DNA from: Eutrigla gurnardus | Taxonomy: Eukaryota; Chordata; Actinopteri; Perciformes; Triglidae | Direction: 5' to 3' | Length of the DNA stretch: 64,000 bases | Assembly: GCA_963514095.1 (NCBI GenBank) | Contig: OY741272.1 | Coordinates: 29,260,648-29,324,647, forward strand | In this document: positions 52,097 to 63,427 of the stretch, piece by piece | Layout: the number at the start of each line of letters is the position of its first letter | Numbering within the stretch: position 1 is the stretch's first letter | The notes under the pieces: model-generated | The model's input: the letters and a program-made list of their open reading frames with translations, nothing else | Told to the model about the DNA's origin: nothing | Database searches by the model: none | Made by a program: the position numbers and the translations under genes

Positions 52097-54370
52097 ATGA
52101 AAGAGATGAGTGTCAGAGATCTGGTGACCACCTACGGTCGCAGTCTGGAGCAGCAGATCCAGGGACGCGGCTCCACCCTGGCGTGCCGAGACGAGGCGCT
52201 GTGGCAGCAGGCGGAGGGCATGCTGAAGGACGGGGTCGCCATGGAGACCCACTGCCTGGGTCTGGACCCGCTGAGGGTGATGGAGGAGTCGCTCGCAGCC
52301 TCGGCGGCGGCCGGAGCTGGGCGAGTCAAAGCCCGAGGCGGGCTCCGGGGTCTCGCCAAAGCCTTCGAGGTCCTGGAGCAGGCGGCTCTGAACCTGTACC
52401 TCGGTCCCTGGAGGGACGAGTACAAAGTAGTCAAGGTTGGCTCGTAAATTTCACTTCTCCAACTCGACACTTTATTTAAGTCCAAAGTTGTGTGTTTTGG
52501 TGTGATTTAATAATAAACCCTGTTTTCCTTCCCGTGTCCCAGATGTACTCGGGCATGTTCACCCACTACATCAAACCGGTGCTGTCCATGCCACAGATCG
52601 AGAAGCTGTTCGGGTTGCTAGGATACCAGTCCAGCTCGCCTCGCCACGAGCAGCTCCGCCTCCAGGCGCCGCACGGCGGCTCCGCCTCGCCGGACGACCT
52701 CCTCTGCCTGTCGTGTGCCTTCTTTCTGGCTCGGTGTGAGTGTCGCCTCCTGCTGGCGGCTCTGGGGAAGCACATGGGTGATGCCCAGTGGGAGCTGAGC
52801 GTGGTGAGGGAGAGGCAGAGAGGAAACGGCCTACAGGTACGTCTGACGGCTTGATTCATGACGGTCGGGCGTTACACGTGGATGTTATTTGGTTCTGTAT
52901 GCGGAGAGAAGATCCTGTTTCTGTGCACAATACAAATCAAGAAAATGCAGGAAAATTACTTTTTTTGGTACTTTATTTTGAAAATAATTAGCATTCAACA
53001 GCTGCTCATTGGTCCTAATTCTTACTTTAACAGTAAAGAGAGACACTGGCAATGTTTGTCTTTAGAATTCGCTGATTACAAAACATTAAAACTGGATGAA
53101 CTCTTTAAACGACGGCAGCAAAGTCAGCAGAGCATCAGTTAGTCCTGACTAGAAACTATCAGGTTTTTAAGGCAACAAACACTGAGTCTCCGTGTTTGTG
53201 AGCTCAGCTGTTCCACTACAGAGACACTGACCTCTGGTGGCGTCTGCAGGTCACTACATCACATCAACAGCGTCGTAGAACAAGCAGCGTCTGGATTAAT
53301 ACTTTCCCTCGTACACCGTAATCTAAACTGAATGCCTGGAACGCATCATCAACGTGATCCTGGTGAACATGTGATCTGCATCTCAACAGGTTGCCCTGGA
53401 CAACGCCAAGAAGACCCTCGGGGTCAACCAGCCACCGATGGAGCGCTTTGACGGCGAGGCGGACGTGGACTTGTACACCGACGAGCACCTTCACCGGGGG
53501 CAGAGTGAGGCGGTCGTCAATGACAACGGGAGCCCCTGCTCTTTGACCTGGGTAAGTCAGAGTGGCGCGTCGGCCGCCACCAACGGAGTAGCGCCCTTGT
53601 CCTGCTCGTCCGCCTCGCTGCTCGCCAGAGAGCACGTCTGCATCTCCACGCTCAGCTGCCAGCTGGCCAAGACGTCGCCGCCGGAGTCGGAAGCTGCCCA
53701 GAGCGCCCGGCCGGGCCGGCGTCCCTGCGAGGAAGAGTCGAGGTTCGACCACAGCGACTCCCCGTCGCGCAGCCTGCAGGCGGAGGCCATGGGGCTCAAG
53801 GCGGACGCCGCCGACCACCGCTGCAGCTGCCTGCAGGCGCCGCACCTCTGCCTCAAACTCTGCACCGACTGCAACATCACCCACGACATCGCCTGTGACT
53901 TCCTGCAGCACTGCTACACGGAGAAGCACCGCATGGTGTTCCCCGACGACACGCCCGGCGGCCTGGAGGAGGAGCTAAGGGTGCTGGCGTCGCCGCCGGG
54001 CGGCTCGCCCACGCTCTCCGGCAGCAGCACGGCCATGTCCTCCCTGGCGCTGTGCGATGACCCCAAAGCGATGATGGCGTGCCTCCACCCGATCGCCTAC
54101 CACGAGTGCTGCGACCTCGCCCAGCTGGACCCCCAGGCGCTCTGCGTCAGCTGCGGCGTCTTCCACTCGGGGTCCTGCAGGGAGATAGACTTCTGCCAGA
54201 CTCACCACGAGATCCGGCCGCTGGGGGTGTGCTCCTGTGGCCGGGCCTGCGCCCGGAAGCCGCTGGTGCTCTGCAGGTACTGCGGGAACGAGTACTGCAG
54301 CGACTGCTGGTACAGGAACCCCGTGGTGTGCAGCTGCGGCCAGACGTTCGACCAGTCGTCTTCCGTGTGA
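52097..54370 (+). CDS. spata2l: Spermatogenesis-associated protein 2-like (SPATA2 family)
   Basis: SPATA2 proteins bridge the deubiquitinase CYLD to HOIP of the linear ubiquitin ligase LUBAC in NF-kB signalling. Coding exons are 52097-52435, 52543-52836 and 53390-54370 (TGA), phase 0 throughout, 537 residues. Residues about 1-210 form the helical PUB region (LRGLAKAFEVLEQAALNLYL, PWRDEYKVVK, MYSGMFTHYIKPVL). ADVDLYTDE with Y240 resembles the PUB-interacting motif of SPATA2. The C-terminal third is cysteine-rich: CLKLCTDCNITHDIACDF, CVSCGVFHSGSC, VCSCGRAC, LCRYCGNEYCSDCW and VVCSCG. These probably bind several zinc ions. The neighbour vps9d1 supports spata2l rather than spata2, since SPATA2L sits beside VPS9D1 in human 16q24.3. 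The ATG at 52106 is an alternative start. AATAAA at 54737-54742 is a candidate poly(A) signal. Confidence 0.87.
52837..53389 (+). other. spata2l intron 2
   Basis: No repeat or conserved element was recognised apart from GACCTCTGGTGGCG near 53229, a weak CTCF-like word. Confidence 0.5.
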
Positions 54371-55732
54371 TTTGAAAAGCGCCGCGATAACGAGGCACAG
54401 CTGGAAGAATCACCGTGCCTTAAATCTGTGACTGGAAACAAATTAAAACAAAGAAGAATGAATCAGACGTTGCCTTGAGCCGGTACTGCTCTGTTTTTCT
54501 ATTTCGGTGCTTTCATCCAGCCCTTCTGTGCGTTGCCATATTTCCCCGACTCAGCATTTTCAAGCCGTCCCGTGTTGTTGAGACTTGAACCTGTGATCAG
54601 TTTGTGCTCTTCAATGTCATTTAACGTGAAGCACAAGAGCGTTTTCATCTGTATCTGTTGCTTGCATCGACTGTGGGAGAAAAAAAAGTCAAGAAGCCAC
54701 TTTTCTGTGTCAAATGTGTTTAATATAAAACTTCAGAATAAAGATGGGAATGAGACGGACTGTTGGTATGGAAGCTCGGGGTCGGGCTGTCAAAACTGCT
54801 CAAAAATGACGCTTGAATATTCCCTTTAAAAAAACTCATATCTTCGAACATGGTTGCGTATTAGGCACGTCGATAACAGGACAGATTAATACAACGAGAC
54901 TAACTACTGGTCATTTATTTAAGTTTAAACATATTTAACAACATTAAGTAAATGAACTGATGGCCAAGACTGCAGATCTCTCCCAAATATGGCAGGCTTC
55001 CTTCAGTGATTGAAACAATTAATTGAAGTTTTACAGTATAGAACCGACATTTTATTTTTTTTTAACGTATGATTCGAATGTTAATTTTCCCATTGGAAAG
55101 TCTGTTTTTAACAACTATTCGAATATAAATTTGAATTTAGAATATTTGTTGATGGCCCTGATGGAAGCGCCGCTGAAGTGAAGAATTCTGGGTCAAAACG
55201 GCCTTCAGTGTTCAGGTTTTATTTCTCGATTTTTTTCCTGAAATGTTCTGAAACTTTAATTTAGGAAGAATCTACAAAGTGGTCAAATAAACGGCTACAT
55301 GTGGATTATCTATAGACCGATACCTGATATTTGTCTGCAGTGAGAAAACAAAGTGTCCAAGTTCAGAAGAACACAAGAGTATCGAAAAGCATTAAATTAA
55401 ACGTTTCAACGTGACCTGAACACCAGCAGGACCAGCAGCTTCATGATGAAGATGAACATAAATAAATAAATTACAGACCAGAGAAGCAGCGGCCAAAGTA
55501 GCCTGTTTTAAAATAAAATTAGTTTACCTGTAAATCAGCTTTAAACCGGACAGATTATCATAAAAATGATGAATATGGACACAGATAATCTATTTTTTCC
55601 AGCAATCTGAAATGGAGTTGATTCTTATTTGTTTCCATGTGTTGTTTGTAACACATGGAAAGTTCCTGCTTTGTGTGGATTTCAGTGTCCCGGGGAGATA
55701 GATCAGACATTCAGGTCCAGGTCTCTGACGCT
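54371..55732. other. spata2l 3' UTR and pdf 3' flank
   Basis: The two genes converge here. The region is AT-rich with no gene recognised. On the minus strand, AATAAA at about 55218-55223 could serve pdf. Confidence 0.5.
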
Positions 55733-57505
55733 CTAGTCGTTGTGCTCCTGCCAGTTGATGTTGATGAAGGTCTTGCTGTCCATGCGGTCCACGTAGAGGA
55801 CTCCGTCCAGGTGGTCCATCTCGTGCTGGAGGATCCGGGCCGGCCAGCCACTGGCCTGCCACGAGACCGCGTCACCCTTCTCGTTCAGACCTGGAGGGGG
55901 AGGGGGGTCGACAAGACCAGGACCACGCACAGAAACACATTTAGCCAACTAACTAAAACTAAACTCTATAACAGAGGTCTTCAACATACAGGCCAAGGAC
56001 CCCCAAGGCCTCTACAGACCCAATGGAGGGACCCCCAAGGCCTACAGACCCGATGGAGGGACCCCCAAGGCCTCTACAGACCCAATGGAGGGACCCCCAA
56101 GGCCTACAGACCCGATGGAGGGACCCCCAAGGCCTCTATAGACCCGATGGAGGGACCCCCAAGGCCTCTACAGACCCAATGGAGGGACCCCCAAGGCCTC
56201 TATAGACCCGGTGGAGGGACCCCCAAGGCCTCTAGAGACCCGGTGGAGGGACCCCCAAGGCCTACAGACCCGGTGGAGGGACCCCCAAGGCCTTTATAGA
56301 CCCGGTGGAGGGACCCCCAAGGCCTCTAGAGACCCGGTGGAGGACCCCTAAGGCCTATAGACCCGATGGAGGGACCCCCAAGGCCTCTAGAGACCCTGTG
56401 GAGGACCCCCAAGGCCTATAGACCCGATGGAGGGACCCCCAAGGCCTCTAGAGACCCGGTGGAAGACCCCCAAGGCCTATAGAGACCCGGTGGAGGGACC
56501 CCCAAGGCCTATAGAGACCAGGTGGAGGGACCCCCAAGGCCTATAGACCCGGTGGAGGGACCCCCAAGGCCTCTAGAGACCCGGTGGAGGGACCCCCAAG
56601 GCCTATAGACCTGGTGGAGGGACCCCAAAGGCCTCTAGAGACCCGGTGGAGGGACCCCCAAGGCCTATAGACCTGGTGGAGGGACCCCCAAGGCCTATAG
56701 AGACCCGGTGGAGGGACCCCCTACATATATAAAATGTTACATTTATTTATGTCTATTTTTGGAAGGTCTCGACACATTTCTCAACGTAATATTAAACAAA
56801 CTTGTTCTACGTTGTATTCATGTTAAGGTGGGCCCCCTGCAGTAACCCAGTGACCCTCTAGGGGTCCCGGACCCCCTGTTGAAGACCTCTGCTGTCTCCA
56901 TCCAGCTTTGGTTAAACTTAACGTGGTGAACAGAGGGTCATGTGACTAAACGTACCGGACACTTCCACAGACAGGTAGCGTGGCACCGTGGCGGAGAAGC
57001 CTGCGATGCTTTCACACGCTTCCTGAAAGAGCGCCGTCTGGCCGTCCAGGACTCTCAGACGGGGGTTGACGAAGACCCTCAGGGGCTGCACCGACAGGCC
57101 GAGGCGCTCCCTCGACGCTGGCGAGCTCTCCTCGAACATCTTCTCAGGGTACTCCAGCGCCAGGATACGGAGCGGCACGCCGATCTGAGGCGCGCTCAGG
57201 CCCACGCACTCCAGCTTCCGCATCACTCTGACCAGCGTGGCGATGACCCGCTGGACCTCCGGGCCGGCGATGGACGCGGGGTCGGCGGCTGCCGCGTGGG
57301 CACGCAGCACCGGGTCGCCGACCTGGCACACGTGGCTGTACGGCGGGCTGGGGGGGGAGATCAGCTTACGTTTCACGTACTGGAGGTAAGGACGCACCTT
57401 GGCGTGGCTGGCGTGGCCACGGGCTGCAGGCGGGAGGGGGTAGGGGCGGGCGGCGAACCCCACCCTGGACCGCAGGAGCAGCAGCACACATGACCGGGTG
57501 TTCAT
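55733..57505 (-). CDS. pdf: Peptide deformylase, mitochondrial
   Basis: PDF removes the formyl group from N-formylmethionine of mitochondrially made proteins, using a metal ion in the organelle matrix. Two minus-strand coding exons, 57505-56956 and 55890-55733 (TAG), give 235 residues (human 243). The N-terminus is arginine-rich without acidic residues for about 35 residues, fitting a mitochondrial targeting peptide. Family motif 1 reads GLSAPQIG (102-109), motif 2 EACESI (162-167; metal ligand C164) and motif 3 HEMDH (206-210; H206, H210 metal ligands, E207 catalytic). The E-x-C-E-S form instead of bacterial EGCLS is what vertebrate PDFs show. WQASGWPARI precedes motif 3, as in mammals. The acceptor 7 bp before the ATG implies a separate 5' UTR exon, probably at about 58468-58560. 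The 1.06-kb intron contains a hAT-like element. Confidence 0.93.
55972..56891. mobile_element. hAT-like non-autonomous element with internal minisatellite, in the pdf intron
   Basis: Perfect 14-bp terminal inverted repeats CAGAGGTCTTCAAC (55972-55985 and complement 56878-56891) are typical of fish hAT-type elements. The interior 55990-56720 is an array of 20-24 bp units built on GGGACCCCCAAGGCCTCTAG plus ACCCGGTGGA. No transposase frame. A clear 8-bp target duplication was not seen. Confidence 0.8.
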
Positions 57506-57691
57506 GGTGGAGCTGGAGGAAGAATCAACAAGGACATTTAATTCTCAGTAGGTCAGAGGTCAGACCGGTTCTCCCACAACACATTTCTATTATCTAAAAT
57601 ATTATGGGTTTTTATTATTGAATCCATTTATTACTACCGGTATACTAGTCGTCATCTAACTCTGAATAGGAGAGATGGACGTTGTCATGGT

Positions 57692-58174
57692 GACCATTTT
57701 CTCATAGACTTCTATACAACCAGAGAGGAGTCGCCCCCTGGTGGCCAGCAGAGAGAAGTAGGACCATTTTCTCAGACTTCTATACAACCAGAGAGGAGTC
57801 GCCCCCTGGTGGCCAGCAGAGAGAAGTAGGACCATTTTCTCATAGACTTCTATACAACCAGAGAGGAGTCGCCCCCTGGTGGCCAGCAGAGAGAAGTAGG
57901 ACCATTTTCTCATAGACTTCTATACAACCAGAGAGGAGTCGCCCCCTGGTGGCCAGCAGAGAGAAGTAGGACCATTTTCTCATAGACTTCTATACAACCA
58001 GAGAGGAGTCGCCCCCTGGTGGCCAGCAGAGAGAAGTAGGACCATTTTCTCATAGACTTCTATACAACCAGAGAGGAGTCGCCCCCTGGTGGCCAGCAGA
58101 GAGAAGTAGGACCATTTTCTCATAGACTTCTATACAACCAGAGAGGAGTCGCCCCCTGGTGGCCAGCAGAGAGA
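57692..58174. repeat. Seven tandem 70-bp units, each with a CTCF-like core
   Basis: Unit boundaries are at about 57692, 57761, 57829, 57899, 57969, 58039 and 58109. Each unit contains ACCATTTTCTCATAGACTTC, ACAACCAGAGAGGAGTC and GCCCCCTGGTGGCCAGCAGA. On the minus strand the core is CCACCAGGGGGCGAC. The array lies between the pdf coding start and the pdf/tinf2 promoter region. Two and a half inverted units lie at 59411-59590. Confidence 0.95.
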
Positions 58175-58299
58175 ACGACAGTTTCCTTTCAACTTTAAGT
58201 TGCTGCCTTAAAAAAAAATAAAAAAACATGAATCGTATCAGTTATCAGTATCAGTATCAGTTAACTTCCTCAACACTAAACGTGTCTTGGTAGTTAAAC

Positions 58300-58907
58300 C
58301 CCGCCGGCGGGGTACGCAGATGACCCACAACACGCGCGCCCACTCAACTGCCGCTCCGAGCCTCGAAGCTAACGGTTAGCATGTCGGTGTAGCTAAGATA
58401 TAGACGTCGCTATGCTACTAGCTAATCGTAGCATTCCGCATTTAAAGACAGCGCGTCGTTCCGTTACCTCACACCGACGTGTTCGCCTCCATGCCGGCTG
58501 AAAAGGGGAGATATTCCGGTCTGAAGGTGAACGAAGCGGGGAAAGAGACGCTAAAGTTCTGTGTAACAACTTCCGGGTAAACAAACTTCAAAATAAAGGT
58601 CGACGCGTTTCGTGGGCGTCGCTATTCTTCTTTTTTCTCTTTTTGTGGTTGATTTTTTAAACATAATTCACTAGAATATCTCTGTAACATGTATTTAGCC
58701 ATCGAAGCTACTTCCTCTGCTTCAAGTTGATGTTTTAATTGTTATCCTTCAGCACAGTTCCTTTAGGAGACTCTATTTTGAAAAGCCGGGCGAGTGTGAC
58801 AGGGGAAGCGCTTTGTAACCCCACCCCTCGACCCGGACTTGCCGGTGCATGTCCCGCTTGGCGGTCTACAACACCCGGCGGAGCTCCGGAAGGCCGGCGA
58901 GGGTCTG
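58300..58907. promoter_or_regulatory. Head-to-head pdf/tinf2 promoter region
   Basis: This CpG-containing stretch separates pdf (minus) and tinf2 (plus). On the minus strand a donor at 58468/58467 (GTGTGAG|GTAACG) ends a likely pdf 5' UTR exon. That exon contains a complete short upstream frame, ATG-GAG-GCG-AAC-ACG-TCG-GTG-TGA. Promoter activity is inferred. Confidence 0.55.
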
Positions 58908-61900
58908 ATGGAGGGAGAGCCGCAGAAGGACCCCAAGTTCCCGCTGTGGATCATCGAGTATGTCTGGGCTCACAAGACGACGGAGATACAGGACGGTCAG
59001 TTCACCTCCCACTTTTAAATATATTTTATATTCAAACTAAGGAAGCATCATTCAGATGATCTCAAACTCGTGAATTTAGCACAAAACAATGGTTATCAGT
59101 TGTTTTTGGTTGTTGCTATCATCACTTCTCCCTTCAAAGACGTGTAAACATCACCACTGAGAGAGGGAGAGATATTATTTAAGTGATTAAATTCTATTGT
59201 ATTGTAAAAAATAAGAGGTATATTACATAATATATACTGTTTATATTATTGCTATGAATCAATGTCAATGTGTATTACCGTTTATTGTGTACCATTCTAA
59301 TATTTTGGACAAATTATATATATTTTGATGCTTTGGCAACATTTTTACTGAAACTTTAATGCCAATAAAGCCGCATTTAATTTAATTGAGAGAGAGAGAG
59401 AGAGAGAGAGAGTATAGAAGTCTATGAGAAAATGGTCCTACTTCTCTCTGCTGGCCACCAGGGGGCGACTCCTCTCTGGTTGCATAGAAGTCTATGAGAA
59501 CATGGTCCTACTTCTCTCTGCTGGCCACCAGGGGGCGACTCCTCTCTGGTTGTATAGAAGTCTGAGAACATGGTCCTACTTCTCTTTAGGGGGGGCAGGG
59601 ATTCAGAATAAGAAGCAGACCCAGATTCAGATTGCGTTCACTAACTTTGTAGGCCTGATGAATGTTAAACCCCAGAGGAGGATCATGTGACTTCCATGTC
59701 GGTTCTTCACAGTCGTGGATGCGTCCGATTGGCCGGACCTGGACTCCCAGCCTCTGAGCCTCCAGGACTCATGGCGGCTGCGCGTGGCCTCGGCCCGGGT
59801 CTATTCCATCGTGAAGACCAGGGACATGGAGCACTTTGAGAGGGTGATGGGCTTCCTGGAGGCCACTTACAGACTCCTACCCAGACTGGTGACCCCCATC
59901 AAACACATGAAGATCATGTTCGGCCTCAAGACCATGGTACGGAGGAGTTTTGCTGTTTTAAATGTGAATGTCAGCATCATGCTTTACTGTCTCTCTCACT
60001 GTCTTCCAGGTCATCATGTGGATGCTCAGCGAGGGTCGAGGGATGGTCGACACCGTGTTGAAAACCAGCCACTTCTTCCCAAGAACACTCCCACAGTACC
60101 AAGATCAGTGTGTGAGGATCCCACGTCGCTCACGTAGACGCCTCCCTGCATAGTTTGATTCATTCCAAATCACTTAGAATCTGTTCATTCTCTTGAGTGA
60201 AATGTCCAGTTAGTTGGTGATTATATTTCTGTGGATCTGTTAGTGGAATTAGTTTTCCTTTCATTTGTGGTCCTTCTGTAAAAAGCTGTCTCCAAACATC
60301 ATGTTGGTTGTTTAGAGGACAATAACATCTCATTTAATGTGATGAACAAGTGACATCATAAGTAGACTGAATACTGACCATTGGATTGATACAAAGATGG
60401 AGTTTACCACAGCTGGAAGGGGCTGGAAAAGCATGGAAATGCACCTGGAAATGCAGCTGGAAAGTGCTTAAATTTGACTCAAGTAAAGGTGAACCCTGTA
60501 AATCAACTTCAGTATGATGTGAAAAGCTGATGCTTCATGTGCTTTTCTGGCTGCAGACTCGACGTGAGATGTTCCTGATGAGGCAGACCCATCTGGACTT
60601 CAAGGCTCTGGCTCAAGCTCTCGCTGTGGACAAGGACCAGCTGGACGAGTACATGAAGGTCCGTTCACTTTGCCGAGCTCATCTCATGTGTCAGTCTCTC
60701 CAGTATTCACTAAGTACACAGACTGGTGTTGGTGTCCAGCAGGGAGCGCTGCAGAGCCACGTTTAGAAGTCAGTCCATCAGCAGGACTAGAACAGGATCA
60801 GGACTTGAGTTTATGGTCTCAGTCTCTAGTTTCAAGTCTTCTTCAATCCAGCATGATGTTCATTTAGTACATTATGGTCCATTTAGAGTCCACCAGACCA
60901 GAAAGCAGGGGATGGTTTAGGGGGCGGGGCGTCGGTGTTTTGGCGGTGACATGTTCTCTGCTCGCCGTCTTCCAGAGCCGGATGGAGGAGCAGTACGGTG
61001 AACGTTACACCCAGAAAGTCGCGGACAGACTGCTGCACTACCTGCAACAGTTGGAGGCGGAGTTACCGAGAGACACCTACGTGGATCAGGTGAGTGTGGT
61101 AGCTTCCACAAAGTGACGTCACCATGGCGACGGCAGGAAGTTGTCACTGAATGCCTGTGTGTCTGGACCAGATCCTGAAGAAAGGGAGTCCCGTGACGGA
61201 GGAGGAGAAGCTGCTGCTGGAGGTCGTGACCTCCGACTCCACCAACATCGCCACGACGCTGAAGAAGATGCTGCTGCGCTGTGGTGAGAAAACACAAACT
61301 CACTTCAACAACTGTTTATCATTTTCAACATACATTTAAAAAAAAGTTTCCCTGAAACCGAGCCAGGACTCTTCTCGTACCGATAACACCTCTTATACAT
61401 CGTTCCTCCTTAATTAAACTCCCTCAAATCCCCTCCCCCGTTCTTTTAGACGTTGCTTCCTGTCGTCCGGCCAGGATTTCTCCGTCAAGGGAAGCCAGCG
61501 CTTCCTGTCCACAGGTCTCTCTGTTGGTGGAGAGTGGCGATGCTGCTCCACAAGTGGAGGAGGATGGCGAGGAGGTGGAGAGGACTCGGGAAGATGGCGT
61601 TGAAGGTGGAGGCGAGGTGATCTCCGCCCGTCGGTTCTGCTCCAAACACCAACGCTGGTCCAGCAGCATCCTGCAGGCATGTCCCGACCCTGAGGAGCTC
61701 CGGGCCGATGCATCCTCGTCCCCGCTGCTGTTCCCATCGTCCTCGTCCACTGCCTCGTCACAGGACCTCACGCCCTCTGACATCATCCCCTGCCCCTCTG
61801 ACATCATCCCCTGCCCCTCTGACATCATCCCGGGCCCCTCTGACATCATCCCGGGCCCCTTTGACATCATCCCCTGCCCCTCTGACATCATCCCCTGCCC

Positions 61901-62984
61901 CTCTGACATCATCCCCTGCCCCTCTGACATCATCCCCTGCCCCTCTGACATCATCCCCTGCCCCTCTGACATCATCCCCTGCCCCTCTGACATCATCCCG
62001 GGCCCCTTTGACATCATCCCCTGCCCCTCTGACATCATCCCCTGCCCCTCTGACATCATTCCGTGCCCACCTGACCGACCGTCACTGACCTCGGCTCACC
62101 TTCAGACGGCGGTCCAGACTGGACCGCCAAGTGATGCGTCCCAAAGGGGGCCTCCACCAAATCCCCAGTCCAGAGACCCTCAGCGGCCCTTCCCGTTGTT
62201 GCCGGTGGTCCAACTGGTAGACATCCTGGTGTGTTGCAGTCCTGCGGTACGGACCTCGGCAGACCGGCGCCCCTCAGGGAACAGCGCCACGCCTCCAGGA
62301 TTGATGATGGACACCACGGCGGACCGAATGGATGCCGTGTCCCCGGCAGACCCCCCCAACATCCCCTCTCACTCTACCGGCCGTCAGCCAGCGACTCGAC
62401 AATCTATTCACAAACTGTCTAGAAAGTTCAGGTTGACCCGTGCGTCCTCTAGACCATCTCAGGCTCTGGTGGATGGATCTGGTCCCAACCCTCCAGCCGA
62501 GCAGTTAGATGAGAGTCCCTCTATCTTTTGGGCCGAGTCTCTGGACCTCTCTGGACCTCCGACGGCAGACGCGTCGACCTCGACGCGGTCCCCGGTCTGT
62601 ACTGCCGACCAGATCCCCCCATCGACGGGATCCCCTGGAAACGTTGCCCCTCAGAACTCCTTTAAACCTGGTCCTCGTACACACAACTATGGTCGTGGAC
62701 CCACCTCAGACTCAGACCGCCTCGTTGGAGGGTTTGAGCCCGGCGGCGTCCGTGGAGCTCAGCTGAGGCTCTCGCTGCAGAGTCAGGTGGTGCTGTTGCA
62801 GTCCACGCTGCTGCAGCCCTACGTCGCCCTCCGCAGACTGAGTGCTCAGCAGCGTCGCCATGACGACGACGAGGAGGGGAGAGAAGAGGATGCAGATTCT
62901 TCTTTTGACGTGAACACGCTCTACTCCAGCAGTGGCAGCGAGGACTCGTTTGATTCCCACGACCCAGAATACACACCTCGCTAG
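58908..62984 (+). CDS. tinf2: TERF1-interacting nuclear factor 2 (TIN2, shelterin)
   Basis: TIN2 links TRF1, TRF2 and TPP1 in the telomere-protecting shelterin complex. Exons are 58908-58995, 59713-59936, 60010-60111, 60557-60658, 60976-61089, 61172-61283 and 61450-62984 (TAG), in phase, 758 residues (human 451). The N-terminal TRFH-like region (about 45-245) shows SWRLRVASARVYSIVKTRD, HFERVMGFLEA, HMKIMFGLKTMVIMWML, TSHFFP and EEQYGERYTQKVADRLLHYL, all aligning by eye with mammalian TIN2. The last exon is low-complexity. It holds 14 seven-residue repeats (residues about 356-453, mostly PSDIIPC), a basic KFRLTRASSRPSQ segment (F574) where mammals have the TRF1-binding FxLxP motif, and an acidic tail ending DPEYTPR. 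The start is the first ATG in the frame-bearing exon; a longer 5' part cannot be excluded. AATAAA at 63257-63262. Confidence 0.85.
58996..59712 (+). other. tinf2 intron 1
   Basis: AT-rich to 59380, then a (GA)n run, then inverted copies of the 70-bp unit at 59411-59590. The CTCF-like cores CCACCAGGGGGCG are near 59456 and 59526, on the plus strand. Confidence 0.8.
60206..60482. repeat. Dispersed ~495-bp repeat, partial copy 3, in tinf2 intron 3
   Basis: It corresponds to the 3' 60% of the copies at 11163 and 38093, same orientation. The 5' edge is GTTAGTTGGTGATTATATTT. Confidence 0.88.
61773..62066 (+). repeat. Coding 21-bp tandem repeat in tinf2 (14 units)
   Basis: Units CCCTCTGACATCATCCCCTG plus C encode P-S-D-I-I-P-C. 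Variants are PSDIIPG and PFDIIPC. The frame is kept. Confidence 0.95.
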
Positions 62985-63427
62985 AGAGTAGAGTAGCTAC
63001 GGGGGGGGGGGGGTCGTTTCCATGACGACACTTCTTATATTCGGTCTGTGGGCTGCACGAATGAATGTTGTTTTTTTCCAACAAGTCAAATGAAGAAGAA
63101 TTTTTAAATATTAACCTTTTATTAATGTTGCTCTACGTTGTGTGAGTCATCTTCAGACTCTTTAAAAAGACTGATATGAGATCAGTATTAAAGGCCATAC
63201 ATGACGTCAGACCGACTTTTAGCAACAAAGAAAAGATTGTGAATATTTTGTATGTAAATAAAAGGTGTGAAATCACCATGTCAGTGTGAGGTTCTGGAAA
63301 GTTTACAATCACAAAGATTATCGCAATCACAATACCGGTTCACTGACTCCCTCAGTGTTAACGACCCTACAAGACATCCAACACCTGCGAGTCAGCCAGA
63401 ACTACCGCTTTAAAAACCTGGATCAGG
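62985..63427 (+). other. tinf2 3' UTR and flank
   Basis: Poly-G run at 63001-63013, AATAAA at 63257. No gene recognised. Confidence 0.55.

Noticed and set aside
53264..53929. 221-codon minus-strand frame
   Set aside because: Antisense of the large GC-rich spata2l exon 3.
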